Shown here one piece after another: positions 16,039 through 23,758 of a stretch of DNA of 64,000 nt; position 1 is the stretch's first letter; each line of letters opens with the position of its first letter. The position numbers and the translations under genes were made by a program. Source of the stretch: Burkholderiales bacterium RIFCSPLOWO2_02_FULL_57_36 (lineage in GTDB: Bacteria > Pseudomonadota > Gammaproteobacteria > Burkholderiales > Burkholderiaceae_D). The stretch covers positions 1-64,000 of the forward strand of contig MESE01000016.1 of NCBI GenBank assembly GCA_001770855.1, in the 5' to 3' direction. The notes under the pieces were generated by a model. It saw nothing but the letters and a program-made list of their open reading frames with translations. It was not told the DNA's origin and did no database searches.

Positions 16039-17211
16039 CTATTCAGCGGGCCCGGCGTCGAATCTCGGAGTGCGTGGCAGATGCACTCTAAAATCTGTGC
16101 CTGCGTCAATTGAAGATTCAACCTTGATTGTGCCGCCATGCGCACGGACGATTTCCCTGGCAATGTAAAGTCCGATGCCAAGGCTCGTCTCGCTTGGATA
16201 ATCTGTTTCTCCCTGGTCGGCCAGTCTTACCAGCGGCTCGAAGAGGGCATGAATTTTTTCCGGCTCGATCGGCTTTCCCTTATTGTGAACCGTTGCAAGG
16301 ACATGGTTTTTGTCGGACTTGATGTTGACGACAACCGGCGTGCTTCTGGTGCCATGCTGCAATGCGTTTCCGATCAGATTTGAGAACACCTGGGCGATTC
16401 TTCCTCCGTCCCATAGTCCTTCCATGTCGCCGGACGCATCAAATTCAATCGTCCGGCCCGGGTTCGCTATCCGCAGTTCATCGACCGTGCCCTGGCATAT
16501 CAGCGCAATATTTGTTTGCGTCGGTTTGATCGGCAGAATCGAGCCAAGATGGGTCCGGGTGTAGTCGATCAAATCATTGACCAAGGTGTTCATTCGATGT
16601 CCGCTGTGAAAGATCCTGGCGGCGACAGCTGTATATCGGCTGTCGATGTCGGTTGCGCTTTTGATGACATTCGCGGCCATGATGATTGCACCCAGAGGAT
16701 TACGCAAATCATGTCCCAGAATTGCAAGGAACAGGTCCTGGGATCGCTTCACCATCTGCGCATAACGCGCAACCGATTCCGCCAGTGCCTGGTCAATCGC
16801 TTCGTTAAACCTGGTGATATCCTCAGGGTCCGTCGGCAGTCCGGTTTTGGCCTTTTCGGCCCACAGTTTCAGCACGCTGGCACGCAATGCGCGGTATTCG
16901 GAGACCAGCTGTTCAACGGTGTATCCCGACATGAGCCTGGCGGCAGCATGCGTTTCAGCAGCCGTGTCTTCCTCGTCGCGTGGTCCGCGAGCCTTGGATT
17001 TCTCGGCTTGTTCGAATTTTGTCTGGGAGTTGCCAAGATCGATCGCGATAGCCTTCAGCATCCGCGATGCATGATCTCTCAAGGCATTCCGGTCCATGGT
17101 GAGCGCCGGTGGCTCAATGGTTTTTGCAAACGCTTCCCACGCCTGAAGAATCGGCTCCATTTGTTCCAGAATGAAGTCAGACAGTCTTACGGGAGTTGTT
17201 GAGGTTCTCAC
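16039..17211 (-). CDS. Soluble sensor histidine kinase with RsbRD-like N-terminal domain
   Basis: 390 residues with no membrane segment. Residues about 10-155 resemble the RsbRD/globin-like N-terminal sensor domain found in stress kinases (LMSGYTVEQLVSEYRALRASVLKLW). The HisKA box LGHDLRNPLGAIIMAANVI is at about 166-184. The HATPase domain has an N-box (FSNLIGNALQHG) and a G-box (SLGIGLYIAREIVRAHGG). No receiver domain is fused. The start codon overlaps the stop of the upstream gene by four bases (ATGA), so the two are coupled. It is the last gene of an operon with DUF883 and holin-like membrane proteins, which suggests it senses envelope or general stress (inference). Confidence 0.85.
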   Translation of the reverse strand: MRTSTTPVRLSDFILEQMEPILQAWEAFAKTIEPPALTMDRNALRDHASRMLKAIAIDLGNSQTKFEQAEKSKARGPRDEEDTAAETHAAARLMSGYTVEQLVSEYRALRASVLKLWAEKAKTGLPTDPEDITRFNEAIDQALAESVARYAQMVKRSQDLFLAILGHDLRNPLGAIIMAANVIKSATDIDSRYTAVAARIFHSGHRMNTLVNDLIDYTRTHLGSILPIKPTQTNIALICQGTVDELRIANPGRTIEFDASGDMEGLWDGGRIAQVFSNLIGNALQHGTRSTPVVVNIKSDKNHVLATVHNKGKPIEPEKIHALFEPLVRLADQGETDYPSETSLGIGLYIAREIVRAHGGTIKVESSIDAGTDFRVHLPRTPRFDAGPAE

Positions 17212-17609
17212 GAGATTTTCAACTTTTCAGGTGCGTCAGGTTCGATCGCGAGCCTGTGCGAGCGTAGTGCCGGGCGATTTCGTCTCCAGGTCACGAACGC
17301 TGTCGTCGCTGCTGCAAGGCCGGCGCCGATCGCGAGATTGCGCAATCTCGAACGCGAAAGGTATGAGAATGCGACAACGGCTAGCGGCATCAGGGTCTTG
17401 AAGCTGACCCCGGCCGGCCCCGGCGAAATTCCCATTTGCCTGGCGGCAAAGCGGCTCGCATTCTCGACCACGGACTGGACCAGGGATTCGACACGCAATC
17501 CATCGACTACCATCGCCTTTGATTGAACGAAGCTGGCACGGTAATGTGCACTGTCGATCAATAGTTTGGCTTTGCGGCTGGCAGCCTTCAATTCTGCTTC
17601 TTTGGCCAT
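17208..17609 (-). CDS. Unknown protein in the DUF883/holin-like operon (YqjK-like position)
   Basis: About 133 residues. The N-terminal half is charged and helical (MAKEAELKAASRKAKLLIDSAHYRASF). A weak hydrophobic stretch (LRNLAIGAGLAAATTAFVTW) precedes a basic tail (RRNRPALRSHR). Its place after the DUF883 and YqjE-like genes corresponds to YqjK in the enterobacterial elaB/yqjD-yqjE-yqjK set, but I see no strong sequence reason for that name. The start at 17609 follows GGAAAA; an ATG four codons earlier is possible. The stop overlaps the next start by four bases. Confidence 0.65.
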   Translation of the reverse strand: MAKEAELKAASRKAKLLIDSAHYRASFVQSKAMVVDGLRVESLVQSVVENASRFAARQMGISPGPAGVSFKTLMPLAVVAFSYLSRSRLRNLAIGAGLAAATTAFVTWRRNRPALRSHRLAIEPDAPEKLKIS

Positions 17610-17668
17610 GGGATTTTCCATTCATGCGCGCCAGGCTCGAATGCGCGGCCCGGGTAGAGCTTCATCGA

Positions 17669-18064
17669 TTATAACAACATATCGCGGTCGGCTTGCAGTT
17701 CGGCCCGCGTCGCCGAAAGGCTGAAATTGTTATGTCTTGCCATGAACATGGCATAGAGCAACAGCCCCACTGTCATTGCCGTAAAGGAAAACGCCATGAT
17801 CAGCAGGATCTTCCAACCCAGGCTTTCCCATGAAAGGTACACGATCAGCGCAGTACCATAGGCGATCGCAAACCACGCCGTCACTATTGCCAGCGCAAAC
17901 ACCAGTGCCAGTTTCAGCAGATGATCGAGCACCTCTGACAACTCCAGCGCCGCCAGCTCCAGTCTGGACAGCAGCAGGCTAAACCCGTTCCTGGCCAATC
18001 CCGCAAGACCGGCGATCAGGCCGGTCGCAGGAACGGTTGCGGATTCGTCGATGCGAGCGCGCAT
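17669..18064 (-). CDS. Phage holin-like (YqjE family) membrane protein
   Basis: 131 residues. A long amphipathic N-terminal part (GLIAGLAGLARNGFSLLLSRLELAALELSEVLDHLLK) is followed by two membrane helices (about 53-75, LVFALAIVTAWFAIAYGTALIVYL, and 85-106, LLIMAFSFTAMTVGLLLYAMF). The Cys-free tail ends in SATRAELQADRDMLL. The pattern, and the position nine bases after a DUF883 gene, fit the YqjE / phage-holin-family group. Despite the family name it is a chromosomal inner-membrane protein, not a lysis protein. YqjD/ElaB-type partners have been linked to ribosome tethering at the membrane in stationary phase. Confidence 0.82.
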   Translation of the reverse strand: MRARIDESATVPATGLIAGLAGLARNGFSLLLSRLELAALELSEVLDHLLKLALVFALAIVTAWFAIAYGTALIVYLSWESLGWKILLIMAFSFTAMTVGLLLYAMFMARHNNFSLSATRAELQADRDMLL

Positions 18065-18073
18065 GCCGGTTGA

Positions 18074-18376
18074 CTATTTACGGCCCAGAATCAGACCTGC
18101 CAGCAGCCCGACACCAGCCATTGCCGCGATCGCGCGCCATGGGTTTTCTTTCACGTAGACGTTAGCCGAGGCGGCCATTTCCTTGCCGGCGATGAGAGCG
18201 CTTTCCTGCACTTCGTGGCTCTTGATCAGCGCCGTATCCAGCAATTGCATCGCGCGGTTGCGTACTTCTTCGGCCTTTTCCCCGGTTAATGCAGCAGCCG
18301 ATTTAAGCAGTGCCTGTGCATCCTTGACCAAGGTATTGACGTCGTTGTTGATGGCATTGAAATTTGATTGCAGCAT
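18074..18376 (-). CDS. DUF883 (ElaB/YqjD-like) membrane-anchored protein
   Basis: 100 residues. An extended amphipathic helix (DVNTLVKDAQALLKSAAALTGEKAEEVRNRAMQ...) is followed by the family signature VKENPWRAIAAMAGVGLLAGLILGRK, one C-terminal membrane anchor. I took the ATG with AGGAG eight bases upstream; a longer frame (to 18460) has no such site. ElaB/YqjD proteins of E. coli are stationary-phase, C-tail-anchored and bind ribosomes. It is the first gene of the operon that continues with the YqjE-like protein, an unknown and a histidine kinase. Confidence 0.88.
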   Translation of the reverse strand: MLQSNFNAINNDVNTLVKDAQALLKSAAALTGEKAEEVRNRAMQLLDTALIKSHEVQESALIAGKEMAASANVYVKENPWRAIAAMAGVGLLAGLILGRK

Positions 18377-18496
18377 GATGAACTCCTGAAAGGTAAACCG
18401 ATCGATATAAAACATGGCGTCGCCTGACTGCTCCGCGAACGAAGCAGCCGAACGCATCAAGGCCTTGCTGCACCGCCAAGATGCGGGCGGTATGAC

Positions 18497-19387
18497 TTAA
18501 CGCTGCATGACCTTGCCATTGGCGTCGGAAAGAATGATTTCGACGCGTCGATTCCACTGCCGGTTTTCGGCCGTGTTGTTGGCAGCGATCGGATACGCCT
18601 CGCCATAGCCGCGGATCGCCACACGATCGCGTCCCACGCCCATTTCCTGCAAGGCATTGCGCACGGCGGTGGCGCGGCGCTCTGACAATTCCTGGTTATG
18701 AGCGGAGGTGCCGGTGCTGTCGGTAAATCCTTCCACCAGCACGGTAAGCTGCGGATTTTGCTGCAGTACGTCAGCAAGCTTTTGCGCGGTACGCATGCCG
18801 TCGGGATTCAGGCGAGCCATGTCGGTGCCGAACAGCACATCGCCGAGAGTGATGACCATTCCGCGCTCTGTCTTCTTTGCCGCCAGATCGGCCAACTGTG
18901 CCTCCAGTTGCGCTGTACGTGCCCGCGCTTCCTGGGTCTTGCGTTCCGCTTCTGCCGCTTCGCCCTGAGCTACCTGCGCTGCCAGCCTGGACTGCTCGGC
19001 ATTCCGCCTGGCTTGATCGGCTTCATTCGTGCGCTGGTCCAGCCGGAGCTGATCGCGTTCCTTGCCGGCGCTGGCGACGTCCGCCTCTGCCGATTTTTGT
19101 TTCGCGGCCTCTTGAGTGAGCGCGATCTTTTGTTTCGCAACGTAAGCCAGCTTGTCGATCTTCTCGGCGCTGTCCTTGTCCTTGGCCGCGGCATTGGCCT
19201 GACCCAGCGCTTCACCGGCTTGCTTCATTTCCAGCGGTGCGTATTTCGCGACGTTCGGGTTGTTTTGCGCCAGGACGTAATCGCTGCGTGTCTGATCCAG
19301 CAAACTGGTGGTTCTTGGCGTGGAGCTGCAAGCGCCGACGAGAATGGCAATGCCTAACAATACGGGCTTGATGTGAAATTTTTCCAT
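18497..19387 (-). CDS. OmpA-family lipoprotein with DUF4398 region
   Basis: 296 residues from the ATG preceded by AAAGGAC. Lipoprotein signal (LGIAILVGACSS, Cys about residue 20). Residues about 30-110 are a DUF4398-type helical segment (YAPLEMKQAGEALGQANAAAKDKD). A long Gln/Glu/Arg-rich coiled coil extends to about 175. The C-terminal OmpA/MotB peptidoglycan-binding domain has VLVEGFTDSTGTSAHNQELSERRATAVRNAL and GYGEAYPIAANNTAENRQWNRRVEI. It should tether the outer membrane to the wall. The neighbouring upstream gene encodes a short DUF4398 lipoprotein on the same strand, so the pair likely arose by duplication and probably forms one unit. Confidence 0.9.
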   Translation of the reverse strand: MEKFHIKPVLLGIAILVGACSSTPRTTSLLDQTRSDYVLAQNNPNVAKYAPLEMKQAGEALGQANAAAKDKDSAEKIDKLAYVAKQKIALTQEAAKQKSAEADVASAGKERDQLRLDQRTNEADQARRNAEQSRLAAQVAQGEAAEAERKTQEARARTAQLEAQLADLAAKKTERGMVITLGDVLFGTDMARLNPDGMRTAQKLADVLQQNPQLTVLVEGFTDSTGTSAHNQELSERRATAVRNALQEMGVGRDRVAIRGYGEAYPIAANNTAENRQWNRRVEIILSDANGKVMQR

Positions 19388-19468
19388 GATGATGTCCTTT
19401 GGGTTGCAGCGTGCGCCCTGCATGAGCTGTGCTGAATGGTGACGGTGTTGCGTTACAGACGCGTGGTT

Positions 19469-19846
19469 TTATTTGCTGGTGCGATCCAGCTCTTCGCGCA
19501 AGATACGAATGTCGTCCTGCAATGCATTGGCGGCAGTCTGCGCCTTGGCCGAATTGGCCTTGCCTTGCGCCAGTTTGGCATCGGCCTGCGCCTGGATCGC
19601 CAGATCGTTTGCCAGCTTGTAATCCTTGGCTGCCATCGCTTTATTGGACAGTGCCATTTTTTCACGCGCCGAATTCATTTCGACCGGCGCAAATTCCGCA
19701 CCGCCTGCGCCGGCGGCATTGTCGACTGCCGCTTTCGAGACTGCAACCGAGGCAGTCGCCGGCGTTTTCATGCTGCTGCAGCCGGCAGCCAGAACCACTG
19801 CAGCGCCGCACAAGACCATGAACCATAGTTTTGAATTTCTCGTCAT
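19469..19846 (-). CDS. DUF4398 lipoprotein
   Basis: 125 residues. Lipobox VLAAGCSS (Cys about 23), then an Ala-rich linker and a DUF4398 helical hairpin (FAPVEMNSAREKMALSNKAMAAKDYKLANDLAIQAQADAKLAQGKA), ending in ILREELDRTSK. The strong ribosome-binding site GGAGAG supports the ATG at 19846. The same DUF4398 unit forms the N-terminal part of the OmpA-type lipoprotein encoded 81 bases downstream. Function is unknown; likely periplasmic, anchored to the outer membrane. Confidence 0.85.
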   Translation of the reverse strand: MTRNSKLWFMVLCGAAVVLAAGCSSMKTPATASVAVSKAAVDNAAGAGGAEFAPVEMNSAREKMALSNKAMAAKDYKLANDLAIQAQADAKLAQGKANSAKAQTAANALQDDIRILREELDRTSK

Positions 19847-20000
19847 TATTTCTCTCCGGTGGATCGTTGATTGAATGTGAAATCAGGTTTGAGGCATCAA
19901 GTTATAGGCTGAATTTTTAGCGGGATCAGTACGGTGGCGCACACATCGCCGCAAGGCCGGTCGATTGGGACGGACGTATAGTCCTTGCATGCGCATCCCG

Positions 20001-20423
20001 CTACGAGCGCCAGAACTCCCAGGTTCCGCGGCGCGCTTCTTGTTGCGACGATGCCTGCTGACGTTGCAGCGTCGAAGCCTGATCGATCGCCAACAGTGAA
20101 GCTCTGGCCGCGCTTGACGTCGCGACGTCAAGCGCAACTCTTCGATTGTTTGCGGCCTTGCCGGCCGATGCGGCGGCGCGTGCCTGCTCGGCTGCGGCAA
20201 AACGCTTCGCCTGTGGCGAGTCCCCGGCCCCGGCTCGCGAACCTTTAATCGAGCCAGGCATGCGAACCGAAATTGCGTCGGCGTTACATGGAACGTCGGT
20301 GAACGTAATCAATCCCGCCTCATCGACACACTGCACGATCTCGGCTTTGGCGGACGCTGTAAATGCGATGAGCGCACAAGCAAGCAACATGGTGTGGACA
20401 AGTGGACGTTGAGTCTGAATCAT
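20001..20423 (-). CDS. DUF4124 domain secreted protein
   Basis: 140 residues. Signal peptide to about residue 27 (LLACALIAFTASAKAE), then the short DUF4124 motif IVQCVDEAGLITFTDVPCNADA with its two Cys. The rest is an Ala/Arg/Ser-rich tail with a helical stretch AKRFAAAEQARAAASAGKAANN. DUF4124 is a common small periplasmic domain of betaproteobacteria with no established role. A weak, partial match to the local dyad (TGTACG CCAG CACACC) lies about 60 bases upstream. Confidence 0.75.
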   Translation of the reverse strand: MIQTQRPLVHTMLLACALIAFTASAKAEIVQCVDEAGLITFTDVPCNADAISVRMPGSIKGSRAGAGDSPQAKRFAAAEQARAAASAGKAANNRRVALDVATSSAARASLLAIDQASTLQRQQASSQQEARRGTWEFWRS

Positions 20424-20523
20424 GATTGAAATTCCGGTGAGTGAATAAGGTCAAGAGTGCCCGGATTTCATTTCATGGTCTGTACGCCAGCACACCGAGA
20501 CGGCTAACGTTCGAACTGATTGT

Positions 20524-20694
20524 TCAGGAAGGATCCTTGCCGCGCGTGCGCGCTACTCCGGTCAGGATTCCTACACCAAGCAATATGACGGAAGTAATCA
20601 GTACGTAGAGTTGCGGAACCCCGGCCGTGACGAGAGCCCAGGCAACACCGCCGATCAGGATGGCAAATCCGATGAGATAAATCAGGAAAGACAT
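20524..20694 (-). CDS. Small two-helix membrane protein (56 aa)
   Basis: Translation gives 56 residues beginning MSFLIYLIGFAILIGGVAWA and ending VARTRGKDPS. Two hydrophobic segments (about 4-23 and 29-46) flank a short loop TAGVPQLY. The ATG is preceded by GGAG with six bases of spacing. I do not recognise a family with certainty; it has the style of the small stress-induced envelope proteins around it. It is monocistronic between a DUF4124 gene and an inverted repeat. Confidence 0.75.
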   Translation of the reverse strand: MSFLIYLIGFAILIGGVAWALVTAGVPQLYVLITSVILLGVGILTGVARTRGKDPS

Positions 20695-20746
20695 AAGAGA
20701 CTCCTTGTAGGCCGAGCCGAAACCGGCCGTGATGAAAATCGGAGCA

Positions 20747-20777
20747 GTGACCGGAAATCCAAAGAATTCCCGGTCAC
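20747..20777. terminator. Inverted repeat, probable terminator
   Basis: GTGACCGGAAAT / ATTCCCGGTCAC arms with a short loop, ten bases after the stop of the minus-strand OmpA gene. No strong T-run follows, so it is a weaker candidate than the others. Confidence 0.5.
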
Positions 20778-20787
20778 CGTATGATGA

Positions 20788-21501
20788 TTATTGCGGGACA
20801 ACGACTTCCTTGCTGCCGGTTACATCAACCTCGACCCGGCGATCAGGTTGCAGGCAAGCGATCAATTTCTTGCTGACCGGACCTTTGCAATCGCCGATCT
20901 TCGTTACCGGCTGCGATTCGCCCATTCCCGCTGACGTGATGCGACTATCAGGAATTCCCTTGCTGATCAGGTAAGCCTTGACAGCATTGGAACGACGCTC
21001 GGAAAGTTTCTGGTTATATTGATTGCTGCCGATACGATCCGTATGTCCGCTCACAAGTACGGCTTCATAATTCACGCCATTGATTTCATTGGTCAGGTTA
21101 TCCAGTCCTGCTTTACCTGCGGGCTTCAAGACTGCTTTGTCGAAATCGAATAACTCTTCCGCTGAAAAGGTAATTTTCCGTGTCTGCAATTTAGCCGGTG
21201 TTGGCGCCGCTGCCGGAGGTGGTATTTCTGCGCGTTTTTCAGCAGGAACTTCAGCCTTTGCCATCAGTTCCGGATCGCATTCCGGAGTCGCATTTGCCGG
21301 AGTCCATGCACCTGAGCGCCAGCACAAGCCGGTTGAGTTTTTCCAAACGATGCCTTGGGAGTTGTACCAGTGGCCGGGATCATTCACAGCCTGCGCCATG
21401 CCGGTTGCCGGCGCAAATGCCGCTGCGCTGAAGACAACGATCAATGCGGATTGCAAAAGCGTTTTGCGTGTGCCGTTACACGATGTATTTTGATTTTTCA
21501 T
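20788..21501 (-). CDS. OmpA-family outer-membrane protein
   Basis: 237 residues from the ATG with AGGGAA upstream; a frame extension to 21672 lacks support. Signal peptide to about residue 37 (ending ATGMAQA). A short Trp/Cys-containing segment follows (GHWYNSQGIVWKNSTGLCWRSGAWTPANATPECDP), then a Pro/Ala linker. The OmpA domain (about 115-230) has FSAEELFDFDKAVLKPAGKAGL, VLVSGHTDRIGSNQYNQKLSERRSNAVKAYL and CLQPDRRVEVDV. There is no eight-stranded barrel, so this is the periplasmic peptidoglycan-binding type, common in Burkholderiales. The dyad TGTGCG-N4-CGTACA is about 100 bases upstream. Confidence 0.9.
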   Translation of the reverse strand: MKNQNTSCNGTRKTLLQSALIVVFSAAAFAPATGMAQAVNDPGHWYNSQGIVWKNSTGLCWRSGAWTPANATPECDPELMAKAEVPAEKRAEIPPPAAAPTPAKLQTRKITFSAEELFDFDKAVLKPAGKAGLDNLTNEINGVNYEAVLVSGHTDRIGSNQYNQKLSERRSNAVKAYLISKGIPDSRITSAGMGESQPVTKIGDCKGPVSKKLIACLQPDRRVEVDVTGSKEVVVPQ

Positions 21502-21599
21502 GATTATTTCCCTGAGATTGTTTGGATACGATTTCGGCGCGGTCACATTTTCAACGTCGCGCTGCCAACCGAAGATTATGTGTAAACCTGCGCAGGAAC

Positions 21600-21615
21600 T
21601 GTGCGTTAGCGTACA
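21600..21615. promoter_or_regulatory. Dyad TGTGCG-N4-CGTACA (site B)
   Basis: TGTGCG TTAG CGTACA, identical to site A at 9472, lies 99 bases upstream of the start of the minus-strand OmpA gene. Confidence 0.6.
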
Positions 21616-21829
21616 AAAGAGGATTATCGAGATGGCGCTTGCGCCGATCGGCAACAAGCGCATTGAGCGCAATCATTTACCGCGTGATGCCTGGTTGTCT
21701 CGCGGCAATACGGGATGGAGATTGCATTTGATTTGTATTGTCGGTCTGCCGTACAAGATCATCGGCAAGCCAATGGCCAGACGAAATGAAACTTCCGCCT
21801 TTTTGAATCCAGTAAAAAAAACTTTCCTT

Positions 21830-21845
21830 TGTGCGTTGACGCACA
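21830..21845. promoter_or_regulatory. Dyad TGTGCG-N4-CGCACA (site C)
   Basis: TGTGCG TTGA CGCACA, a perfect inverted repeat, in the divergent region between the OmpA gene (minus) and the collagen-like lipoprotein gene (plus). It lies about 205 bases upstream of the latter. Confidence 0.6.
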
Positions 21846-22051
21846 GAGCAGGTTGATGCTTTCGCCTAATCTCCGCATGTCGAACCCGGATTCATCCGCT
21901 GGCACTGGATGGGCCGGCTATCGCGCAAGCCGTGATGATGGCGACGAATCGACAAATCGGCGCCTTCGTAAACGGTTGTAATTGCCTCTTTCGCCGGCAT
22001 GTCCATGCACAATATTGTGCGCATTTTTCTTTCACCAATAAAAGGATCATT

Positions 22052-22429
22052 ATGAAATATTCATTACTGTTAGCTTCACTGGTTGCAATCGTGGGTCTGA
22101 GCGCTTGTGAAAAAACGACGGTTACCAATCCCACGCCGACTATCGTGGCGGTTCCCGGTCCTGCCGGCGAACCTGGCCCGGCCGGTGCAACCGGCGCAAC
22201 CGGCTATGACGGCGCCAAAGGCGCAACCGGCGCTACCGGCTACGATGGCGCAACCGGTGCTACCGGCTCGACAGTGGCGGTTCCCGGTGCGACCGGAGCG
22301 ACTGGCGCAACCGGTGCAACCGGCGCGACCGGCTATGTTGGCGCAACCGGCGCAACCGGCGCCGATGGTAGCAAGGGCGATACCGGACGAACCGGTGATA
22401 CGGTCGTGGTGGTTCCTGCTCAGCGATAA
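22052..22429 (+). CDS. Collagen-like repeat lipoprotein
   Basis: 125 residues. Lipoprotein signal with lipobox GLSAC (Cys about 19). Then a collagen-type G-X-Y region from about residue 35 to 115, made of [10 protein letters not shown], many GAT triplets and GYDGAKGAT units. It is interrupted by a second copy of VAVPG and ends in TVVVVPAQR. The start has AAGGA upstream. Such short collagen-like proteins are anchored in the outer membrane and probably form surface triple helices. The GAT-rich coding region is a near-perfect tandem repeat (gcaaccggc-type units), so its length may vary by slippage. A strong terminator follows at 22585. Confidence 0.88.
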   Translation: MKYSLLLASLVAIVGLSACEKTTVTNPTPTIVAVPGPAGEPGPAGATGATGYDGAKGATGATGYDGATGATGSTVAVPGATGATGATGATGATGYVGATGATGADGSKGDTGRTGDTVVVVPAQR

Positions 22430-22584
22430 TTTGCCGGTGGTGCGCTTTGTAATTGACGGGATGGATGAGCGCGAAACTTGTCGTGTCGTTATGAACGCAT
22501 GATGAGTGTATCGCTCGCCGATCCTGCCAAATAGATGAAGTTGGCACTATTCCAGTAAAGATGGAGTTCTCCTCGCGAGAACTT

Positions 22585-22620
22585 CGGCTCCGCGGTCAAC
22601 GACCGCGGAGCCGTTTTTTT
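22585..22620 (+). terminator. Strong Rho-independent terminator
   Basis: Perfect 13-bp arms CGGCTCCGCGGTC / GACCGCGGAGCCG around AAC, then seven T. It lies about 155 bases after the stop of the collagen-like gene, so the transcript has a long 3' end. Confidence 0.9.
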
Positions 22621-22737
22621 ATCCCGGCCGGACAAGCGCCTGCTATCTGCGGTAACGAATCGCCCGATATCCATCGAGTTGGCAGGCGTTGATACGCGCA
22701 TCGCCATCATGGCTTTTTGGCACGATGTTGGCCTTTA

Positions 22738-22753
22738 TGTGCGGTAACGCACA
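22738..22753. promoter_or_regulatory. Dyad TGTGCG-N4-CGCACA (site D)
   Basis: TGTGCG GTAA CGCACA, extended by a flanking A/T to seven-base arms, 125 bases upstream of the Crp/Fnr-type regulator gene. A position consistent with autoregulation. Confidence 0.6.
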
Positions 22754-22877
22754 TAAGCTTGCGCCAAACCGAAATACTATCCGGGAAAGCAGGCCGGACG
22801 TGTTACCTTGTCGAGACCATTTCTTAGGGTGCCTTTACCTACCCCGCTGGTTAACGGCTGGAAGCAGGAGATCTGAC

Positions 22878-23627
22878 ATGTCCAGTACGCACGACCCCAA
22901 CCAAAATTATCTTCTGGCAGCTTTGCTCGACGCTGAGTTCGACCGCCTGGCGCAGCATCTGGAACTGGTCCCGATGCTGCTGGGCGACGTACTCTATGAG
23001 TCGGGAGGCAAGCTGCAGTATGTTTATTTTCCGACTACATCGATCGTCTCGATGCATTATTTGCTCGAAAACGGCGGCTCGTCTGAAATTGCCGGCGTAG
23101 GCAATGAGGGCATGCTGGGAATTTCGCTTTTCATGGGCGGCAACACCACGCCCAGCCGCGCCGTGGTCCAGACGAGCGGCCACGGCTACCGTCTCAAGTC
23201 CCACCTGTTGATGGAAGAATTCAATCGCTCCGGGCCGGTGATGCGGCTGTTGCTGCGCTATACACAAGCACTGATCACGCACATGTCGCAAACCGCCGTA
23301 TGTAACCGTCATCACTCGGTAGAGCAGCAATTGTGCCGCTGGCTCCTGTTGACGCTGGATCGTTTGCCGAGCAATGAATTGACGATGACCCAGGAATTGA
23401 TCGCCAATATGCTGGGCGTGCGGCGCGAAGGCGTCACCGAAGCGGCCGGAAAATTGCAAGGCCATGGGTTTATCAGCTATCGGCGCGGCCATATCACCGT
23501 GCTGAACCGGAACGGCCTGGAGGGCAATGTCTGTGAATGTTACGCCGTCGTCAAGAAAGAGTTTGCCCGCTTGCTGTCGGACGTGCGACAGCGCCAGGAC
23601 AAGCCGGGGAAGACCTCGGCCGGCTGA
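22878..23627 (+). CDS. Crp/Fnr family transcriptional regulator
   Basis: 249 residues; the ATG at 22878 has AGGAG upstream. Residues about 20-145 form a cNMP-type beta-roll sensor (VLYESGGKLQYVYFPTTSIVSMHYLLENG, EIAGVGNEGMLGISLFMGG). The C-terminal winged helix (about 165-235) has the HTH MTQELIANMLGVRREGVTEAAGKLQGHGFISYRRGHI. The Cys ligands of Fnr and the cAMP-binding residues of Crp are not evident, so this is the 'YVYFP' subgroup of unknown ligand. A dyad upstream matches three others near envelope genes, so it may control that set and itself. A hybrid kinase gene follows. Confidence 0.9.
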   Translation: MSSTHDPNQNYLLAALLDAEFDRLAQHLELVPMLLGDVLYESGGKLQYVYFPTTSIVSMHYLLENGGSSEIAGVGNEGMLGISLFMGGNTTPSRAVVQTSGHGYRLKSHLLMEEFNRSGPVMRLLLRYTQALITHMSQTAVCNRHHSVEQQLCRWLLLTLDRLPSNELTMTQELIANMLGVRREGVTEAAGKLQGHGFISYRRGHITVLNRNGLEGNVCECYAVVKKEFARLLSDVRQRQDKPGKTSAG

Positions 23628-23638
23628 CGACAAAGGAT

Positions 23639-23657
23639 CTTCCGGCAACGGAAGTTT
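23639..23657 (+). terminator. Weak hairpin after the regulator gene
   Basis: CTTCCG, GCAA tetraloop, CGGAAG, then TTT only. A possible weak terminator or mRNA 3' stabiliser. Confidence 0.3.
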
Positions 23658-23758
23658 GCATGAACACATCCGAAATACGGAAGTAGCGCCTGAAAAGCGT
23701 TGACCGCTTCGCTGCCACCTTGATGTAGACGAGGTTAACGCTTTTTGTAAGGTAATTA

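Noticed and set aside
20480-20496. TGTACG CCAG CACACC upstream of the DUF4124 gene as a fifth regulon site
   Set aside because: Only one half matches the dyad well; kept as a weak remark rather than a site.
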